A stretch of DNA of 64,000 nt from Treponema sp. (GCA_009780855.1 WQZG01000004.1:20689-84688), one strand, 5' to 3'; counted from the first letter of the stretch, positions 48,204-58,772 are shown. Numbers and translations are program-made. The notes: generated by a model not told the origin, from the letters alone.

Positions 48204-49907
48204 TTATTCCAGCCCAAAAGGAAGAATCGGCATAGCCCTGCCGTTATTGGATATGCGGTATTGCAAATCTTCCAGAATTTTTCCGGACGCGTTTCCCGGA
48301 ACAATTGTCTTAAGGGCGGCCGGGAAAAAAGCTGTTTGACCGGACGGCAGCGTTAGTCCGGCGGAAACAAACAATCTGGAAGCCAGACCTTCCAAAAATT
48401 TGGGGCGCGGGTATTCCCGGATGTGGATTTTTTTTGTTTCTGGAATTTCGGCAAGTTTCCTGGCCGTGTCCAGAGCTTCAAGGTAACCTCCCAGGCTGTC
48501 TGTCAGCCCAAGACGCTGCGATGCCAGGCCGGAATATACCCTTCCCTGGGCCAGCTTTTCCATTTCATCATTTTTAATTTTTCGGCTTTCTGCGGCCTTC
48601 TTTACAAATTCCGCATAAAGATCGAGCAGGCAGCGCCTGAACTGGTCTTCTTCATCATCCGATAAATCCCTGTGGGGAATAAATATACCGGTCATCAGAT
48701 CCGCGTGTTCTCCCCGTATAAGGCTCCCGCTACCAAGTCCCAGTTTTCCGTTAAGCCCCCTGTCATAAAACCAGCCGCCAATTACGCCGATGGAACCTGT
48801 CAATGTATACGGCGTTACTGTTACATGGCTGCCGTACATGCCGGCCCAGTAACCTCCGGAAGCAGCGGTCTGCCCCATGCTTACCACGACCGGAATTTCT
48901 TTTTTTGTGTCCCTGATTGCGGCGGCGATAAAATCTGCGGCAACGGCGCTTCCGCCGGGGGAATCAATCCTGACAACAATGGCTTTGACCCTGGGTTTTT
49001 TACCAAGTTCCCTGATTATTCTTGCAATATTCCTGCAGCCCATACCGCGTTCCAGATCGGTATTGCCTTTGGCGTGTACTACTGCGATTTCGGTTTTGGT
49101 AAACCTCCCGGCCCGCGCGGGCGCGTAACGGGCAGCTTTCTGACCCTGATTTAATAAACTGAATCCCGGATTCCCGGCAGATATAAAAAAAACTTCGCCT
49201 TCCCCTGATTCCCCGAATTCCGCGCGGGTGATTGTCTCGCGCACTTTTTCTTCCCTGCCGGATTCGTCAACCAGGCCGCGGCTTTTGGCCTCTGATGGGG
49301 AAAGGACGATCCCGTCTTTTAAGATTGAATTAAATTTATCTTCATCAAGGGATCTGGATTTAATTATGGCTTTTTTTGTTAAATCAAATATTTCATCCAG
49401 ATACGCGCCGTATTGCTCATTGTCAGCATCAGAAATCGAAGTTCTGCTGAAGGTCTCATTTGCCGATTTATATTTTAAATAGCGCAGCTCGCGGAACCCG
49501 ACTCCCAGTTTTTCAAGGCTTTCTTTTGCAAAAAGCCTGCCCCAGGAATAACCGATGATGTTCAGCATTCCGCCCTGTTCCATAATAATTTTGTCTGCGG
49601 CACATACCAGGCAGTAAAGATCCAAATCGGCGTTGTCAAAATACGCTATGATTTTTTTTCCGTTTGATTTGCAGGCTTCCAGGGCAGTCCGCAGTTCCCA
49701 CAAATATTCACGGCTTGCTGCAAACCCGGAAGTATTGACGAATATTCCCTTAAGCTTTTTATCGCAGCCGGCCCGTCTGATTATCCGTAAAACTTCAAGT
49801 TCAGTATCCGGTTTAAAACGCTGCGGTGTAAACCTGTCAGCGCTGCCGCCGGAATTTCCAAGGTTAAGTTCAAGATACCGGACAACGCCGGCAGATTTTT
49901 TTTTCAT
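48204..49907 (-). CDS. sppA: Signal peptide peptidase SppA (protease IV type)
   Basis: VVRIDSPGGSAVAADFIAAAI, MGQTAASGGYWAGMYGSHV, TGSIGVIGGWF. Confidence 0.92.
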   Translation of the reverse strand: MKKKSAGVVRYLELNLGNSGGSADRFTPQRFKPDTELEVLRIIRRAGCDKKLKGIFVNTSGFAASREYLWELRTALEACKSNGKKIIAYFDNADLDLYCLVCAADKIIMEQGGMLNIIGYSWGRLFAKESLEKLGVGFRELRYLKYKSANETFSRTSISDADNEQYGAYLDEIFDLTKKAIIKSRSLDEDKFNSILKDGIVLSPSEAKSRGLVDESGREEKVRETITRAEFGESGEGEVFFISAGNPGFSLLNQGQKAARYAPARAGRFTKTEIAVVHAKGNTDLERGMGCRNIARIIRELGKKPRVKAIVVRIDSPGGSAVAADFIAAAIRDTKKEIPVVVSMGQTAASGGYWAGMYGSHVTVTPYTLTGSIGVIGGWFYDRGLNGKLGLGSGSLIRGEHADLMTGIFIPHRDLSDDEEDQFRRCLLDLYAEFVKKAAESRKIKNDEMEKLAQGRVYSGLASQRLGLTDSLGGYLEALDTARKLAEIPETKKIHIREYPRPKFLEGLASRLFVSAGLTLPSGQTAFFPAALKTIVPGNASGKILEDLQYRISNNGRAMPILPFGLE

Positions 49908-49964
49908 AATATACCTCTTAATTTTAATGCCAATTTATTGGAAAAGGCAGCATTTGGAAAAACC

Positions 49965-51347
49965 CTAATCAAGGGCCCGGTAAAAACCGCATTTCAAATA
50001 CAGTGATTCATCATACCCGACAAGAACAGGATGATCCGGCGCCTGGAACCTAAAGTCAAGCTGAGCAAGGCGCCTGCCGGCATCCGCGGCCGCTTCTGTG
50101 ATCATGCGTTTGAAACGGGTTTCGTCCATTGCCTGGCTGCACGAGCAGGTAACAAGAATCCCGCCCGGATTAAGCAAAGATATTGCGCGCAGATTAATTT
50201 CTTTGTATCCGCGGACAGCATCGTCAAGGGACGATTTGCTTTTGGCAAAAGCCGGCGGATCCAGAATGATCATGTCAAAGTGTTCCTTCCTGCGATCAGC
50301 AAGCGGCAGGTATTCAAAAACATCGGCTTTTACTGTTTTAATAACCTGGCTTACCCCGTTAAGCTCCGCGTTTTTTTCCAGGGTTTCCAGGGCGGAAGCA
50401 GACACATCCACACAGGTAACGGCCCGCGCTCCGGCCCGCGCCGCGTGAAGGGCGAAGCCGCCTGTATAACAGCACGCGTCAAGAACAGTATAATCGCGGC
50501 CTCCGGCATCACCCAAATAAACAGAAGCCAGGCGGCGGTTCTCCTTTTGATCAAGGAAATGACCGGTTTTTTGGCCTTCTTCCAGATTGAGAATAAAAGG
50601 CAGATTATTTTCAAAAATAACAATGCCGCCCCGCGGTAAAGTTCCCCTCGCAATTCCTTCCCTAAGCGGCAATCCTTCAAGTTCGCGGACTTTTGAGCCT
50701 GATTTTTCAATTATACCCGCGGGTTTTCCCAAAGCTTCCATGCCTGGATCCAGCGGAGCTGCAAGCGTTTCTTCAAGCGCGTCAAGGATCATTTCCCTGC
50801 GTTCATCCGCGGCCCAGCAAAGGAACTGCACCGCAATCCACGATGCAGGCGGCCCCAGGGCCTGTTCGGTCTCATTAAATGCGAAGGGACGATTTTTGAT
50901 TACGGCTTCAACCTTTTCAAGAGGCCAGCCGGCATAACGGTCAATGATCAGCGCCGGTAAAAAATCCGCCTCCGCGAAAACAAGCCTGGCGGATTCCGAG
51001 GTTAAGTCATATTTATTTTGGTTTCCCTGTCCGGCCGGCATGCGCCGCAATATTGCCGCACGGATTCTGTGTTTAAAGAAACCTTTGTCAACACCTTCTT
51101 TTGAAGGGCTGTAAATCCTGGCGGTAATTTTGGAATTGGGATTTACAAACGCGCGGCCCAGGTATTTTTTGTCCGAGCTCTCAACATCGGCAATTTCCCC
51201 GGGTACAAGAACGGCAGGTTTGACGCCGGCGGATTTTAATCCGACACCCTGGCTGTCAAGAACTGCGGCGATCTCGTTATCAAAAACCCAGGGATGACCC
51301 AGTAAAATCCTGCGTTCTTCGCCGGGCTTTAAAATTATGCGTTTCAT
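49965..51347 (-). CDS. rlmI: RlmI-like 23S rRNA (cytosine) methyltransferase, class I SAM
   Basis: LKPGEERRILLGHPWVFDNEI (PUA); VLDACCYTGGFALHAARAGA; DMIILDPPAFAKSK; LVTCSCSQ. Confidence 0.88.
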   Translation of the reverse strand: MKRIILKPGEERRILLGHPWVFDNEIAAVLDSQGVGLKSAGVKPAVLVPGEIADVESSDKKYLGRAFVNPNSKITARIYSPSKEGVDKGFFKHRIRAAILRRMPAGQGNQNKYDLTSESARLVFAEADFLPALIIDRYAGWPLEKVEAVIKNRPFAFNETEQALGPPASWIAVQFLCWAADERREMILDALEETLAAPLDPGMEALGKPAGIIEKSGSKVRELEGLPLREGIARGTLPRGGIVIFENNLPFILNLEEGQKTGHFLDQKENRRLASVYLGDAGGRDYTVLDACCYTGGFALHAARAGARAVTCVDVSASALETLEKNAELNGVSQVIKTVKADVFEYLPLADRRKEHFDMIILDPPAFAKSKSSLDDAVRGYKEINLRAISLLNPGGILVTCSCSQAMDETRFKRMITEAAADAGRRLAQLDFRFQAPDHPVLVGYDESLYLKCGFYRALD

Positions 51348-51350
51348 TTA

Positions 51351-52031
51351 TTAATCAAATGTCCGCTCGTACAGTTCCTTGTTAAAATCCGCGCGCCGGC
51401 CGACGCAGTTTTTGCGGCCGCACAGCGAGCAGTTTGTAAATTCGGTATCAGACTGATAGAGCAGGCCCGACGATGATTTGATCGGCAGCATCAGGAAGGA
51501 GTCTGTAAGGGTAACGCCGATTTCCTGCTTAACGTTTCCAATCATGGCGAACAGCCCTGCCTGCTGCGCGATCGGCCAGTTTTCCTTATTGCCGGAGCCT
51601 GGGTTGACCGCGGAAATCGTTTCAAACCCATAACCTTTTTTTAGGTAGTCCCTTAAAAATTTATTGGCATCCTGCAGGAAAAGCTGTTTGATCATGTCCA
51701 GCCACAATGAAACGATGTAGTCTTTTTCGCCGGCCGACCAGTCATCCACTTCCGTGCCGCAGGTACTTACGTAGGCAAAAACCCTGTGTACTTTTTTAAG
51801 GTTTGCAGCCAGCACATCGCTTTCAAAATCAACTCCATCTATGCGGACAGCTTTGCCGTTAATATTTTCTACATAACATTCACGGTACAGAGCCTTGGGT
51901 CTGGCTATATTTTTTGCGGTCTTAAAAAGGCCGCTCACCATGGCGACATCGTCTTCATCGTTTATTCTGAGTTTTTCAAGCGCCTGTTCCCAGGTTGTTG
52001 TTACAGGTATATTATCAAGTTTACGTATCAT
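51351..52031 (-). CDS. B12-dependent methionine synthase activation-domain-like protein
   Basis: YVSTCGTEVDDW...NPGSGNKENWPIAQQAGLFAMIG...FTNCSLCGRKNCVGRRADFN. Confidence 0.75.
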   Translation of the reverse strand: MIRKLDNIPVTTTWEQALEKLRINDEDDVAMVSGLFKTAKNIARPKALYRECYVENINGKAVRIDGVDFESDVLAANLKKVHRVFAYVSTCGTEVDDWSAGEKDYIVSLWLDMIKQLFLQDANKFLRDYLKKGYGFETISAVNPGSGNKENWPIAQQAGLFAMIGNVKQEIGVTLTDSFLMLPIKSSSGLLYQSDTEFTNCSLCGRKNCVGRRADFNKELYERTFD

Positions 52032-52046
52032 TCTTTTGGTTCCCGT

Positions 52047-52757
52047 TTAATGTTTCCAGTTCATTTCCACCCTGATCTCGTCAGTATCCTGTTCCATCAG
52101 GGCAAATGCCTTTTCAACGAATTCGTCAGCCTTCATCATATTGGGCGAAGTGACCATATTGCGCTTGCGGCGGCTTTCAAGATTAAGTTCCGACTCCACC
52201 ATCGGCGGGATAAGCTCAATCACCCTGATTCCAAGCGGGGCAAGCTGAATGCGCTGCGTGACAGAAAACACGTGCAGTCCGGCTTTGACCGCGCAATAAA
52301 CCGGCGCCCTTGACGCGTGTTCGGGCATAAAGGCCAGCCCGGACGAAACATTGACAATGGCGGCGTTTTCTTTTTTGGCAAGCAGGGGTGTGAACAGCGC
52401 AGAAAGATATACCGGCGCCGTTAGGTTGACGGCAATTTCATCTTCTCCGCTGCGCAAATCAACGATGCCGTTTGTCAGGTCAATGTCCCGCTGAATCCCC
52501 GCGTTATTAAACAGCATGTTAATGTCCACAAAATTTTTCTTTATATACTCAAACAGATCCTGGCGGCTCCCTTGATCCGCGACATCGCATTTTAAAGTAT
52601 GAAGTCCGGGTATGGCTTTGGCGGCCTGTTCCAGCCTTTCCTGCCGGCGGCCGCAAATGATGATTTTATTTCCAAGCCGGCCAAAATATTTTGCCATGGC
52701 GAATCCGATTCCTGTGGCTCCGCCGGTAATCAAAATTGTATTGTTGTTCATTTTCAT
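52047..52757 (-). CDS. Short-chain dehydrogenase/reductase (DltE-like)
   Basis: ITGGATGIGFAMAKYF, NNAGIQ, YCAVKAGLHVFS. Confidence 0.88.
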   Translation of the reverse strand: MKMNNNTILITGGATGIGFAMAKYFGRLGNKIIICGRRQERLEQAAKAIPGLHTLKCDVADQGSRQDLFEYIKKNFVDINMLFNNAGIQRDIDLTNGIVDLRSGEDEIAVNLTAPVYLSALFTPLLAKKENAAIVNVSSGLAFMPEHASRAPVYCAVKAGLHVFSVTQRIQLAPLGIRVIELIPPMVESELNLESRRKRNMVTSPNMMKADEFVEKAFALMEQDTDEIRVEMNWKH

Positions 52758-52782
52758 AATATGGATATACTACTATATAAAT

Positions 52783-53352
52783 ATGAAAACAAACACACCC
52801 GAAATGCAGTTTTCAACCCGCGCCGAATTCCGCAAATGGCTGGTAAAAAACGCCGGGACAAGCGGCGGCGTCTGGCTTGTATTCGGTAAAACCAAAGAAG
52901 TAATTACTCTGACGGCGAATGAAGCTCTGGAAGAAGCGCTTTGCTTCGGATGGATTGACGGGCAGATGCAGAGCATCGATAAAACAAAATATATCAAGTA
53001 CTTCGCCAAACGGCGCGAAAAAAGCGTCTGGTCAGAAAAGAACAAAAAGACAGCGGAAACGCTGATTAAGGCCGGCCTGATGACGGAGGCCGGGCAAAAT
53101 GCAGTTGATGACGCAAAGAAAAACGGTTCCTGGGACGCTCCCAAACGCGTGCCCATTACAGAAGAACAAATTAAAGCCTTTGCAAAGAAACTGACCGGTT
53201 TTTCACCGGCCTGCGGGAACTTTGCCACAATGTCCAAATCCGTGCAGACTACATATACGGGCAGATATCTTTCGTTCAAAACCGAAGAAGCCAGGCAGCG
53301 TGATTTTGAAAAAATCATTGACAGGCTGAACAAAAATTTAAAGCCAATGTAG
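52783..53352 (+). CDS. YdeI/OmpD-associated family protein
   Basis: FRKWLVKNAGTSGGVWLVFGK...EEALCFGWIDGQMQSIDKTKYIKYFAKRREKSVWSEKNK; ATG at 52783 preferred over track start 52612. Confidence 0.85.
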   Translation: MKTNTPEMQFSTRAEFRKWLVKNAGTSGGVWLVFGKTKEVITLTANEALEEALCFGWIDGQMQSIDKTKYIKYFAKRREKSVWSEKNKKTAETLIKAGLMTEAGQNAVDDAKKNGSWDAPKRVPITEEQIKAFAKKLTGFSPACGNFATMSKSVQTTYTGRYLSFKTEEARQRDFEKIIDRLNKNLKPM

Positions 53353-53427
53353 CCGCTGCCCAAAAAAAATAATCCTGAAAAAAAAATATTGTAGACAGGA
53401 AAAAATTGAGGTATAATTACATAACCC

Positions 53428-53985
53428 ATGGATAAAAACACTTTTGTATATCCATCGCTGGCGGGAAGGTTTCTGATGCTTTCCAGATGCAGAATGTTTC
53501 CCGATCCGCGCAGTATTCTTTCGCCGTATGTAACGGCCGGCATGACAGTAATTGATGCGGGCTGCGGACCTGGTTATTTTACAATTCCGTTATCCCAAAT
53601 TACAGGTAAAAACGGTACTGTAATCGCAGTTGATTTACAGGAAAAAATGCTTGCAGGATTAAAAAAATACGCGCTTAAGGCAGGTACAGATAACATCATA
53701 ACGCAGCAATGCTCACGGAATTCCCTTCAGGTTGAAAAATGGAACGGAACCGCGGATTTTGCTCTGGTTTTTTGGATGATGCATGAAGTGCCGGATCCGC
53801 AGCGTTTGATAAAGGAGCTTTATATGGTGTTGTCTCCGAAAGGAAAAATGCTTTTGGCGGAGCCTGCTATGCATGTAAGCGCTGCCGCATTTGAGAACAG
53901 TCTTAAAATCATATCGGAATCCGGTTTTGTAAAAACGGAATCACCCATAATCGCAAAGAGCCGCACCGCTCTGTTTACAAAATGA
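53428..53985 (+). CDS. Class I SAM-dependent methyltransferase
   Basis: VIDAGCGPGYFTIPLSQITGKNGTVIAVDLQEKML. Confidence 0.85.
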   Translation: MDKNTFVYPSLAGRFLMLSRCRMFPDPRSILSPYVTAGMTVIDAGCGPGYFTIPLSQITGKNGTVIAVDLQEKMLAGLKKYALKAGTDNIITQQCSRNSLQVEKWNGTADFALVFWMMHEVPDPQRLIKELYMVLSPKGKMLLAEPAMHVSAAAFENSLKIISESGFVKTESPIIAKSRTALFTK

Positions 53986-54635
53986 ATATACTGGCAATAT
54001 GCGGAGCCGCGAATAAAAACCGCAATACGGCGGCAATGTTAAAAAGCGCGTATGACGGAGCGATGAGCACCGCAGGCAAATCAGGAAGCGCAAAGGGTGA
54101 GATCATATATTTGTATGATCTCAATTACCGCGGATGTATCGGCTGCCATTCGTGCAAATTGCTGGACAAGTCCAAATTGGGTAAATGCGCCGAACAGGAC
54201 GATTTATCGTCTGTACTTTTAAAAGCCATTGACGCCGATGTAGTACTTATCGGTTCACCGATATACTTTGGAAATGTAACAGGAGAAATCCGATCCTTTT
54301 TGGAACGGTATCTGTTCCCCGGCATTACCTATAACAGGGACCACAAACCGGTTTATGCCAAACGCGCCAAAGTAGGGTGGATTTTTACAATGAATGCGCC
54401 CGGAACCGCCTATACCGAATACGCAGAAAAACTTGCCGGATTGTCATCGCGCATAATCGGGGAGTCGGAGTTCGTAATGGCCTGCCAAACCCAGCAGATG
54501 GACGATTACTCAAAATACGCGGCTGACATGTTCGATGTTGAAATGGTAAAAAAACGGCATATTGAACAGTTCCCAAAGGATTGTGAAGCCGCTTTTGAAA
54601 TGGGAAAAAGACTTGCCAAAAAAGCATTGCCGTAA
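53982..54635 (+). CDS. NADPH-dependent FMN reductase / iron-sulfur flavoprotein family
   Basis: AICGAANKNRNTAAMLKSAYDGA; GCIGCHSCKLLDKSKLGKCAEQDD; VLIGSPIYFGNVTGEIRSFLER. Confidence 0.85.
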   Translation: MNILAICGAANKNRNTAAMLKSAYDGAMSTAGKSGSAKGEIIYLYDLNYRGCIGCHSCKLLDKSKLGKCAEQDDLSSVLLKAIDADVVLIGSPIYFGNVTGEIRSFLERYLFPGITYNRDHKPVYAKRAKVGWIFTMNAPGTAYTEYAEKLAGLSSRIIGESEFVMACQTQQMDDYSKYAADMFDVEMVKKRHIEQFPKDCEAAFEMGKRLAKKALP

Positions 54636-54665
54636 TGTGCATGACTGTAGATCAGGGGGATAAAA

Positions 54666-55310
54666 ATGAAAGTAACGGACGGAATATTAAAGCTTGATTG
54701 TACCAAAGGCGGTTATGTTTACGCAATTATCTGCGGCGACGGAGTAACGCTTATCGATACCGGAATGCCGGGAAAGGGTGCGGCGATCCTGGCAGAACTT
54801 GCCGCCGCCGGAATCAAGCCGGACGATGTAAAAAAAATTCTCCTCACCCACCACGACGTGGACCATATCGGCAGCGCCGCTTTTCTCCAGGAAAAAACCG
54901 GCTGCAAAATCTACATCAGCGAACTTGACTATCCATATGTTATGGAAGGAAGGAAACGCGATGGACTTAAGGCGGTTTTCAGCGCCCTGATGAAACCCGT
55001 AAAACCAAAAGAAGTAATCAAAATAACAGGCGATAAAATTGATGAAATTTCTGTGCTGCCCACACCGGGCCATACCATGGGACATACCGCCTTTCGTTTT
55101 AAAAACGCAATATTCTGCGGCGACCTTATAAGAAGCTCTTCCGGGAAATTCAGAACATCGCCTGCCATTATGAACAAAGACAAAGCCGTCCAGCAAAATT
55201 CCATAAAAACCCTGCCTGTTGAGGGAGTCAAATGGTTCTGCATGGCTCACGGCGAACCGCTGGAAGCGGACGGCTGGGCAGCGTTTGTCAAAACCATGGG
55301 CACGGTTTAG
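54666..55310 (+). CDS. MBL-fold metallo-hydrolase
   Basis: ILLTHHDVDHIGSAAFL; LPTPGHTMGHTAF; FCGDLI. Confidence 0.88.
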   Translation: MKVTDGILKLDCTKGGYVYAIICGDGVTLIDTGMPGKGAAILAELAAAGIKPDDVKKILLTHHDVDHIGSAAFLQEKTGCKIYISELDYPYVMEGRKRDGLKAVFSALMKPVKPKEVIKITGDKIDEISVLPTPGHTMGHTAFRFKNAIFCGDLIRSSSGKFRTSPAIMNKDKAVQQNSIKTLPVEGVKWFCMAHGEPLEADGWAAFVKTMGTV

Positions 55311-55316
55311 GTTTGG

Positions 55317-55368
55317 GATACGGCAGATGTCAATCTTTTTGATGACTGCCGTATCATGGTTTTTAGTA
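55317..55368 (+). terminator. Putative intrinsic terminator
   Basis: GATACGGCAG...CTGCCGTATC hairpin followed by a T-rich stretch (GGTTTTTAG). Confidence 0.6.
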
Positions 55369-55383
55369 TTCCTTAATTAATAT

Positions 55384-57402
55384 ATGAAACTATTCGAATT
55401 CCTGCTGCTGCTTTTATTCGCAATATTCATATCAAATATAATCAACCGTTTTTTCCCGTGGGTATCTGTTACCATTTTACAAATAATACTCGGAGCGCTT
55501 ATCGCGTTATTGCCGCTGCGCTTTCACCTGACCCTTGATCCAGAACTCTTCTTTGTACTTTTTATCGCCCCGCTTATCTTTGACAACAGCGTCCATATAG
55601 ACAAGGACGCTTTCTGGAAACTAAAACTCCCTATTATCTCGCTGGCTTTTGGACTGCTTTTTGTCAGCACGATTATCGGCGGCTTTCTTGTGAACGTTTT
55701 TATTCCTGCAATTCCCGCTGCGGCAGGCTGTGCGCTCATCGCCTCCCTGGGTCCAACCGACGATGTAGCGGTTTTCTCACTTGCCAAACGAACAAAACTT
55801 CCAAACAAATTGATGAACATACTCCTGGGCGAGTCAGCCATCAATGACGCGGCAGGTATAGTAGGCTTCCAATTCTCCATCGGCGTCATAATGACAGGCG
55901 TATTTTCCCCTGTCTACGCGGTAATGGATTTGGTCTGGGTCTCAATCGGCGGAATAGCGGTAGGCCTTATATTAACCGCGTTTAAATATCTCCTTATGCG
56001 CTGGATACGATCGCTGGGACTGGAAAATGTTACACTGCACATATTGATGGAAATTCTTACGCCGTTTCTGGTTTTTCTTGCGGCGGATGCTCTGGGCCTT
56101 TCGGGTGTATTGGCCGCGTTTGCCGCCGGTGTTGTGCACTCCTTTGCCAGGGACCAGCTTACTCCCGATAATATCAAACTCAGAAGCGCGTCCGAGAGCG
56201 TGTGGGACATGCTTAGCTTTACGCTGAACGGGCTGGTGTTCCTGCTGATGGGCACTCAGCTTCCTGCCATTATAGAAATGATCGGAAACGGAGATATTTC
56301 CGTATCGGTTCCGCAGATTGTTTTTTATGTTGCCTTCATTATGCTGTTCCTTCTTGTTATGCGTTTTATCTGGTCGCTTTTTATACATAAAAAAACCTAT
56401 ACAGAAGCAAATATGAAAATCGGGAAAATTAAGGCCGGTATCATAGTCAGTCTTTCGGGAGCGCGCGGCGCCGTTACACTGGCCAGTATTTTATCCATTC
56501 CGCTGCTGCTCGGCAACGGAACCATTTTTCCCCAGCGTGATTTACTGGTTTTGATTTCAGCCAGTGTCATCTTGATTTCGCTTATACTGTCGGATTTTGT
56601 GCTTCCGCTTTTGTTGGGTCAGGGAAAATCAATGAGCAGCGCCGGTAAATTGATGGAAGAAAACAAGGCGTATATCGAAGTGCTGCAGACAGTGGCTGCC
56701 GCCCTGCAGGCGCAGGTGACTCCGGAAAACATTCACGCTGTTCAGATTGTCAGGCGGGATTACTTAAGGCGTATATATAATTTAAAACACAGACGCCATC
56801 CAGCCAATGATGAGCTCAAGGAAGAACACGAAATGAAACTTAAGACATTTGCCTGGGAAAAAGAAAATACCATGGCGCTGCTTGAACAGGGTGAAATTAC
56901 CAAACAAATGGCGCATAGCTACCTAAATCAGATGAAGAACAATACCACACGCGAGAACTGGATGAGGATGGGAATAATTAACACATCAATCGCCTTCTTT
57001 GGTGGTTTGAGACGATTTATCCGTTCGAATATCAATCCGGATAGATCACAGCGAATCCGGGAAATGTACCATAAACTTAAAATCAGCAATGACCGTTATG
57101 TACTGGAAAAACTAAAAATTCTGAACTCCGCCGGCGATAATCCGGAAGTTAAAAAAGCGATATCAAATTACGAAGTATCGCTTAGCTTCGACGAAACCCT
57201 TAATAACAGCACAGGCGCACCCATCGCAGCCAGCGGATTTAACGGCTCAAATGAAGGTATGAACGACATAATGGCGCAGGCCTTCCAGATGGAACGCGAC
57301 GGCATTTACAACATGTTTGAGCAGGGCCGCATCTCGCGCGAATCCGCCCGGGAAATGCGCAACAACATCGCGGTGCTGGAAATGGAATTGACAAAAGAAT
57401 AA
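55384..57402 (+). CDS. Na+/H+ antiporter (CPA1/NhaP type)
   Basis: Multi-TM; SLGPTDDVAVFSLAKRTKLPNKLMNILLGESAINDAAGIVGF; ARGAVTLASILSIPL. Confidence 0.9.
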   Translation: MKLFEFLLLLLFAIFISNIINRFFPWVSVTILQIILGALIALLPLRFHLTLDPELFFVLFIAPLIFDNSVHIDKDAFWKLKLPIISLAFGLLFVSTIIGGFLVNVFIPAIPAAAGCALIASLGPTDDVAVFSLAKRTKLPNKLMNILLGESAINDAAGIVGFQFSIGVIMTGVFSPVYAVMDLVWVSIGGIAVGLILTAFKYLLMRWIRSLGLENVTLHILMEILTPFLVFLAADALGLSGVLAAFAAGVVHSFARDQLTPDNIKLRSASESVWDMLSFTLNGLVFLLMGTQLPAIIEMIGNGDISVSVPQIVFYVAFIMLFLLVMRFIWSLFIHKKTYTEANMKIGKIKAGIIVSLSGARGAVTLASILSIPLLLGNGTIFPQRDLLVLISASVILISLILSDFVLPLLLGQGKSMSSAGKLMEENKAYIEVLQTVAAALQAQVTPENIHAVQIVRRDYLRRIYNLKHRRHPANDELKEEHEMKLKTFAWEKENTMALLEQGEITKQMAHSYLNQMKNNTTRENWMRMGIINTSIAFFGGLRRFIRSNINPDRSQRIREMYHKLKISNDRYVLEKLKILNSAGDNPEVKKAISNYEVSLSFDETLNNSTGAPIAASGFNGSNEGMNDIMAQAFQMERDGIYNMFEQGRISRESAREMRNNIAVLEMELTKE

Positions 57403-57423
57403 AGGGTATTAATACCCTTTTTT
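57401..57423. terminator. 20-bp perfect palindrome AAAGGGTATTAATACCCTTT plus T-run, likely terminator
   Basis: Begins on the nhaP-like stop codon; followed by TTT. Confidence 0.5.
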
Positions 57424-57499
57424 GACTTCGCTCATTCGGTCATGTCTGAACAAGTTCAGCCGCGACACTCATTTCGCTCGTCAATAAAGCACTGCCTAA

Positions 57500-58687
57500 T
57501 CAAAATTCAAATGAATGAACTTCCTCAGCAGACAGGAGCCTTGTTTTATCCAGTTCTTCTCCCAATCCGGGACTCTCGTTAAGCGAAATGAAGCCTTCCG
57601 AATCAATGGGCCTGGATTTAAAGAAGGCGTTTTTTTGGTCCATAAAATTAAGGAGGTATTCGCAGTAAGGGCAGGTATCCGGAGGCATCGCGGCTACCAC
57701 ATGCAGGGCCGGCATAAGAGAATGGCCGTGCGGTATAAAGGTGACGCCGTACATTTCGCAAAGGTCGGCGATACGCAGGGCCTCGCTTATTCCTCCGCAC
57801 CATACCGGATCTGACTGCATGACACTGAAGATGTTTTCTTTAAGGTAACCGTTGACTTCCATGCGGGTGTACAGATGCTCCCCCGCTGAAAGGGGGATAT
57901 TAGTACAAGAACGGAGCTGACGATAAGCGTCCGCCATGTGCGGGCGGAGTACCTCCTCAATCCAAACAGGGCGAACCTTTTCCAGTTCATGGAAGATCTT
58001 TTGGGCATAATTTACGGTCCAGCCCATCCAGCAGTCAAACATGAGCTCGTAATTTTCTCCAAGAGTATCTCTTAGAGTAAAGGCTAAATCGAGATTCTTG
58101 CGTATACCGGCCGTTCCGTCGGACGGACCGTAACGGAAGAACCATTTTTGGGCTGTAATTCCCATGGCCTTTATTTCCAGGGCTTTTTTCTTTGCTGCCT
58201 CAGGCTCAACGGAAAAACTCAGGGTACTGATATAAGGTTTTATTTTTGAGCGTCCGCCTCCCAAAAGTTTATAAACCGGCTGGCCAAGGATCTTTCCCTT
58301 GAGATCCCAAAGCGCTATATCAAGGGCAGAAATGGCCATCATCATGATACTGCTGCGGCTGTGGCGATCAAAACGGCTCATTATGTCCCACAGCATCCTG
58401 TTTTCCATTGGGTCTCTGCCTATAATAAGGTCGGACAGACCATCCATTATGGTAAGCAGTTCCGGCCGGCTTTCAATGATACCGTACTCCCCGCTGATGC
58501 CTTCGTCAGTAGTGATCTCAACAAAGAACCCAGATTTTTTCCCTGTCTCACCTTTGGCTGCGCCTCTGCGTTCCTGTACAGAAAACTCCTCGTATGCATC
58601 CAGCGGCCCGACAGATCTGGTTTCGGATTTGTATTTGGGTTCAAACGCGCATGTCCGTCTTATAATTTTTACACTGTTTATTTCCAT
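57500..58687 (-). CDS. Enolase-superfamily mandelate racemase/muconate lactonizing enzyme
   Basis: ALDIALWDLKGKILGQPVYKLLGGGRSKIKPY; ELMFDCWMGW; WIEEVLRP; AGEHLYTR. Confidence 0.88.
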   Translation of the reverse strand: MEINSVKIIRRTCAFEPKYKSETRSVGPLDAYEEFSVQERRGAAKGETGKKSGFFVEITTDEGISGEYGIIESRPELLTIMDGLSDLIIGRDPMENRMLWDIMSRFDRHSRSSIMMMAISALDIALWDLKGKILGQPVYKLLGGGRSKIKPYISTLSFSVEPEAAKKKALEIKAMGITAQKWFFRYGPSDGTAGIRKNLDLAFTLRDTLGENYELMFDCWMGWTVNYAQKIFHELEKVRPVWIEEVLRPHMADAYRQLRSCTNIPLSAGEHLYTRMEVNGYLKENIFSVMQSDPVWCGGISEALRIADLCEMYGVTFIPHGHSLMPALHVVAAMPPDTCPYCEYLLNFMDQKNAFFKSRPIDSEGFISLNESPGLGEELDKTRLLSAEEVHSFEF

Positions 58688-58772
58688 GACTATACTTCCT
58701 TTAACTGATTATAACATATTAACGGGAAACCGGAAACTATTATAGTTATATAATACTCTCTTAATTATGAAA

